DNA of 16,470 bases from Cytophagales bacterium (GTDB lineage: Bacteria; Bacteroidota; Bacteroidia; Cytophagales; Cyclobacteriaceae), in the NCBI GenBank assembly GCA_020063545.1, contig JAGUUF010000377.1, positions 1 through 16,470 of the forward strand. The letters run 5' to 3'. The translations under genes and the position numbers were made by a program. Position 1 is the first letter of the stretch. Each line of letters opens with the position of its first letter. Positions 14,284-16,470 of this stretch are shown one piece after another. The notes beneath the pieces are model-generated. The model was not told the origin of the DNA and searched no databases. It worked only from the letters and a program-made list of their open reading frames with translations.

Positions 14284-14476
14284 GCGTTGGCAGGTCTCCT
14301 GGCTTGCATCACTTGCCTTTGCCTTCCCATCCTGAACCGGTACGTACCGGAACCGAACAGTGGCTTAACGAATTAAAGCAAGTACTAACGATGCTTACAG
14401 TTGCGGGAACAGCCCCCGGTTTTCACGGGATTCCCTTTTAATCCCTTCTGATTTGCTTATCAGTCGGGAACCAAGC
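14284..14476 (-). ncRNA. cobalamin riboswitch
   Basis: On the minus strand the conserved elements occur in the right order. TTAAAAGGGAATCCCGTG is near 14442-14425, then GGGCTG with CCCGCAACTGTAA (14415-14395), GCCACTG (14364-14358) and GGGAAGG (14328-14322). The B12 box AAGCCAGGAGACCTGCC spans 14305-14289. The closing stem can form between GCTTGG (14476-14471) and CCAACGC (14290-14284). Between GCCACTG and GGGAAGG lies a perfect 14-nt palindrome, CCGGTACGTACCGG (14350-14337), the peripheral hairpin. These RNAs bind adenosyl- or methylcobalamin and usually switch off the downstream gene; here that is the BtuB-like receptor. Confidence 0.97.
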
Positions 14477-14480
14477 GATG

Positions 14481-14512
14481 CAAGTATAAAGATTCGAAAT
14501 TTAATGTTCAAG
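14481..14512 (-). promoter_or_regulatory. candidate promoter of the riboswitch/receptor transcript
   Basis: On the minus strand CTTG (14512-14509) and TATACTTG (14488-14481, one mismatch to TAnnTTTG) are exactly 20 nt apart. The start site would fall about 14475-14478, right at the first base pair of the riboswitch. The remaining bases up to 14580 show nothing else. Confidence 0.5.
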
Positions 14513-14580
14513 TGTGAGGTTAAGCGCAATACAATAGTGATGGATTCCTTCTCAACCCCAGGATTTGCAACACCCACAAG

Positions 14581-15477
14581 TTAATTCATCGCATTCCGGT
14601 ACGCAATTGGAGTAACCCCCACGTATTGTTTAAACACCCTCGTAAAGTGCTGCGGGTATTTGAATCCCAATTCATAGGCAATTTCACTTACTGATTTACG
14701 GGTATCAAAGATTTTCTCCTTGGCTACGTCAATCAACTTCAGCTGGATGTATTCGTGGGCGGTTTTACCGGTTTCTTTTTTAATCAAATCACCAAAATAA
14801 TTGGCAGACAAATTTAGTACCCTTGCACAATATGCCACAGAAGGCGGGCCTACCTCCTGCGACTTACCTGTCGTAAAGAAATTGTTAAGCAACATTTCAA
14901 ACCGTTCAAGTGTTCCTTTCACCGCATTTTGGCGCGTAATAAACTGGCGATCATAAAACCGCAGGCAGTAGTTTAAAAACAACTCAATGTTGGTGATGAT
15001 CAGTTTTTTACTGTGCTTATCCACGCCCCGCTCCAATTCATAGGAAATTTTCGAAATACAATCCAGAATAATTTGCCTTTCCTTTTCTGACAAATGAAGC
15101 GCTTCATTTACTGCATACGAGAAGAACGTATACTCATGGATGTTACGCGCCAGCGATGTGCCCCGGATAAAATCCGGGTGAAACACCAATGCTAATCCTT
15201 GCGGCTGATAATACTCATCCGTATTCGATCCGATGACCTGCCCGGGAGCTAAAAAAATAAGCGTGCCTTCATCGTAATCATACTTGCTGCATCCATAGCG
15301 CAAATCCCCGCATTTAACTTTTTTTAAAAAAACCAGGTAAAATTCATAACACATCCTCCTCATCTGGCGCGGATCAGCTTTCGATAAGTCAACCACACTC
15401 ACCAGCGGGTGCAGCGTAGGATTGTTGTTAAAGGTGTTGTACTGACTTATCGTGTCAAAATTCAAAATCTCCTCCAT
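14581..15477 (-). CDS. AraC-family transcriptional regulator
   Basis: This 298-residue protein has an N-terminal sensing domain with the strand pattern of AraC cupins (YEFYLVFLKKVKCGDLRYG, EGTLIFLAPGQVIG, 70-83). A helical linker precedes the C-terminal DNA-binding domain with two helix-turn-helix units. The first is about 203-227 (SVAYCARVLNLSANYFGDLI). The second is about 262-294, including the family signature VSEIAYELGFKYPQHFTRVFK and VGVTPIAYR. In related Bacteroidota regulators this layout controls a divergent small operon, and here a secreted NTF2-like gene lies opposite. I chose the ATG at 15477; an upstream ATG at 15525 is possible but touches the inverted repeat and would leave almost no leader. 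The inducing ligand is unknown. Confidence 0.93.
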   Translation of the reverse strand: MEEILNFDTISQYNTFNNNPTLHPLVSVVDLSKADPRQMRRMCYEFYLVFLKKVKCGDLRYGCSKYDYDEGTLIFLAPGQVIGSNTDEYYQPQGLALVFHPDFIRGTSLARNIHEYTFFSYAVNEALHLSEKERQIILDCISKISYELERGVDKHSKKLIITNIELFLNYCLRFYDRQFITRQNAVKGTLERFEMLLNNFFTTGKSQEVGPPSVAYCARVLNLSANYFGDLIKKETGKTAHEYIQLKLIDVAKEKIFDTRKSVSEIAYELGFKYPQHFTRVFKQYVGVTPIAYRNAMN

Positions 15478-15525
15478 ACTCCGATGGTTGTACTCCAAAA
15501 TTAACGGGTTGTAGCAGGTTTTCAC

Positions 15526-15554
15526 ACCAAATTCATAAAATCAGTGAATTTGGT
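15526..15554. promoter_or_regulatory. perfect 10-bp inverted repeat in the divergent intergenic region (candidate operator)
   Basis: ACCAAATTCA (15526-15535) and TGAATTTGGT (15545-15554) are exact reverse complements separated by nine bases. On the minus strand the left arm contains TGAATTTG, one mismatch from the -7 consensus, so binding could block the regulator's own promoter. The repeat is about 100 nt upstream of the divergent gene's ATG. Confidence 0.55.
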
Positions 15555-15653
15555 AAGCAATTCAGTAATCTGTATAGGTACTTTCCTTGTTATTAGCGAC
15601 ACCTTTGCGGGTAAGGTTCAAGTAAGTAATAACTAAAGTAAACCACCTACATT

Positions 15654-16124
15654 ATGAAAAAATCGATGATTGGATTCTACATATTGATACTAACCGCGGT
15701 CTCGTCTTACGCTCAATCAGCGGCAACCACAAGCTACACGAAAGAAGAACAGAAACTCGTCAATCTTTCTAAAGACAAATGGCAGTGGATGGCCGACAAG
15801 GATGTAGAAAAACTTGCTGTACTCTTTCACAACAAATCAAAATTTGTGCACATGAGCGGAACGTGGAAAAAGGATGAAGAGCTTGAGATTATCAAGACCG
15901 GGAGCATCTGGTATAAAAAGGCTACCATTTATGATACAGCAGTAGAGCTTGTAGGAAAGACGGCAGTAGTCTGGAACCGGATTACCCTTGAATCTGTAGT
16001 TCGGGGAAATGACGCAAAGGTTGAATTTACGGTAACAGAAGTCTACCAGAAAGAGGGGAAGAACTGGAAAATGCTGGCGCTCACCTTTAGCAGTGTGCGC
16101 GATACGCATGTGATTAAGCATTAA
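15654..16124 (+). CDS. secreted NTF2-like (DUF4440-type) protein
   Basis: This 156-residue protein has a signal peptide (MKKSMIGFYILILTAVSSYA, cleavage likely before Q21). The mature part matches the small NTF2/DUF4440 cone fold. It has an N-terminal helix (EEQKLVNLSKDKWQWMADKD), the pocket segment LFHNKSKFVHMSGTWKKDEEL (57-77), and strands VVWNRITLESVV, VEFTVTEVYQKE and WKMLALTFSSV. No catalytic residue can be proposed, and many members are non-enzymatic or unknown. It diverges from the AraC regulator across 176 nt, so it may be the regulator's target; no good TTTG/TAnnTTTG pair is visible, as is common for activator-dependent promoters. The family is frequent in soil Bacteroidota. Confidence 0.85.
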   Translation: MKKSMIGFYILILTAVSSYAQSAATTSYTKEEQKLVNLSKDKWQWMADKDVEKLAVLFHNKSKFVHMSGTWKKDEELEIIKTGSIWYKKATIYDTAVELVGKTAVVWNRITLESVVRGNDAKVEFTVTEVYQKEGKNWKMLALTFSSVRDTHVIKH

Positions 16125-16256
16125 CCTGGACTGATTGCCTGAAATCGCGCCACAAATTTTTTTCCGGCATTTAACAACGTGAACCGTTTCAAACACGCAG
16201 GGATATTTGTACTATTTTTAACTAAAAGAGAATTATTGCATTATCCTATCACGGCT

Positions 16257-16470
16257 ATGAAAGTTACCCTACCCCTCATGCTGGCCTGCCTGTTTAGCGT
16301 AAGCAATGGTTATGCACAACACGACAGCACTTTCTTTTTTCACGCTGACCTAAGCGTAACCAACAACGGCTTTTCCATCATACCCGCTTTTACGCTGGGC
16401 GACCCGGCCGCTTTTCTGGATATGCGTATCGGCAACAAACGCCTCAGTTTCGAGCCCCAGTTCCGGTATG
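16257..16470 (+). CDS. secreted, probably outer-membrane protein of unknown function, N-terminal part
   Basis: The gene runs off the right edge, so 71 residues are visible. A signal peptide (MKVTLPLMLACLFSVSNGYA) precedes HDSTFFFHADLSVTNNG, then alternating hydrophobic strands FSIIPAFTLGDPAAFLDMRIG and RLSFEPQFRY. The short amphipathic strands with aromatic ends fit an outer-membrane beta barrel of a Bacteroidota-specific unknown family, but the barrel itself cannot be seen. I know no function. The ATG at 16257 is the first after an AT-rich upstream region where a weak GATATTTG (16202-16209) may be a -7 box. It follows the NTF2-like gene by 132 nt with no obvious terminator between them. Confidence 0.75.
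   Translation, partial: MKVTLPLMLACLFSVSNGYAQHDSTFFFHADLSVTNNGFSIIPAFTLGDPAAFLDMRIGNKRLSFEPQFRY

Noticed and set aside
14154..14330. N-terminal extension of the TonB receptor by 59 residues
   Set aside because: The extension is encoded by the riboswitch B12 box and spacer; a proper signal peptide begins at 14153.
1..16470. CRISPR array, transposon, prophage or toxin-antitoxin locus
   Set aside because: No regularly spaced identical repeats, transposase, integrase or recognisable toxin/antitoxin proteins appear on either strand.

Overview
The window looks like a chromosomal stretch from a Bacteroidota bacterium, most probably Cytophagales (inference). The reasons are a small stand-alone RRM RNA-binding protein, promoter candidates of the TTTG / TAnnTTTG type, near absence of Shine-Dalgarno sequences, a cobalamin-riboswitch-controlled TonB-dependent receptor, and the overall protein character. 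It carries ordinary core and envelope genes. There are no transposases, integrases, phage genes, tRNA or rRNA genes, or CRISPR arrays, and I found no clearly new multi-gene system.

Left part (1-4141). A minus-strand beta-ketoacyl-ACP synthase III is cut by the left edge. It is followed by a minus-strand NTF2/SnoaL-like protein, then plus-strand pgk (phosphoglycerate kinase), the RRM protein and a DASS/SLC13 sodium:anion symporter. The pgk upstream region contains an inverted pair of heptad-like repeats (CACAAAG type), one of which seems to supply the -33 promoter box. A strong hairpin lies only about 12 nt before the GTG start of the transporter.

Middle (4142-7580). A small two-TM membrane protein (DUF6249-like) diverges from an ECF sigma factor, which is followed 10 nt later by a membrane protein that is probably its anti-sigma factor. 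Facing these is a minus-strand block ending in ahcY (S-adenosylhomocysteinase), its terminator, and a 93-residue secreted four-cysteine protein whose -7 box almost touches its start codon.

Right-middle (7581-12284). Upstream of ahcY on the minus strand are a short STAS-like reading frame without an ATG, a secreted six-bladed Asp-box (BNR/sialidase-like) propeller protein, and a secreted CocE/NonD (X-Pro dipeptidyl peptidase-like) serine hydrolase. These run in one direction from 11145 to 6173 with no visible terminator until 6146. A PhoD-like phosphatase diverges from the hydrolase.

Right part (12275-16470). A BtuB-like TonB-dependent receptor on the minus strand is preceded by a clear cobalamin riboswitch with its own promoter. 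Next come an AraC-family regulator and a divergent secreted NTF2-like protein, separated by a region with a perfect 10-bp inverted repeat. Last is the start of a secreted, probably outer-membrane, protein cut by the right edge.

Links between genes: riboswitch plus receptor form a corrinoid uptake unit under B12 feedback; sigma plus anti-sigma form a regulatory pair; AraC plus its divergent secreted neighbour form a likely regulator-target pair. pgk serves glycolysis and ahcY the methyl cycle; their placement beside the other genes shows no obvious functional link.
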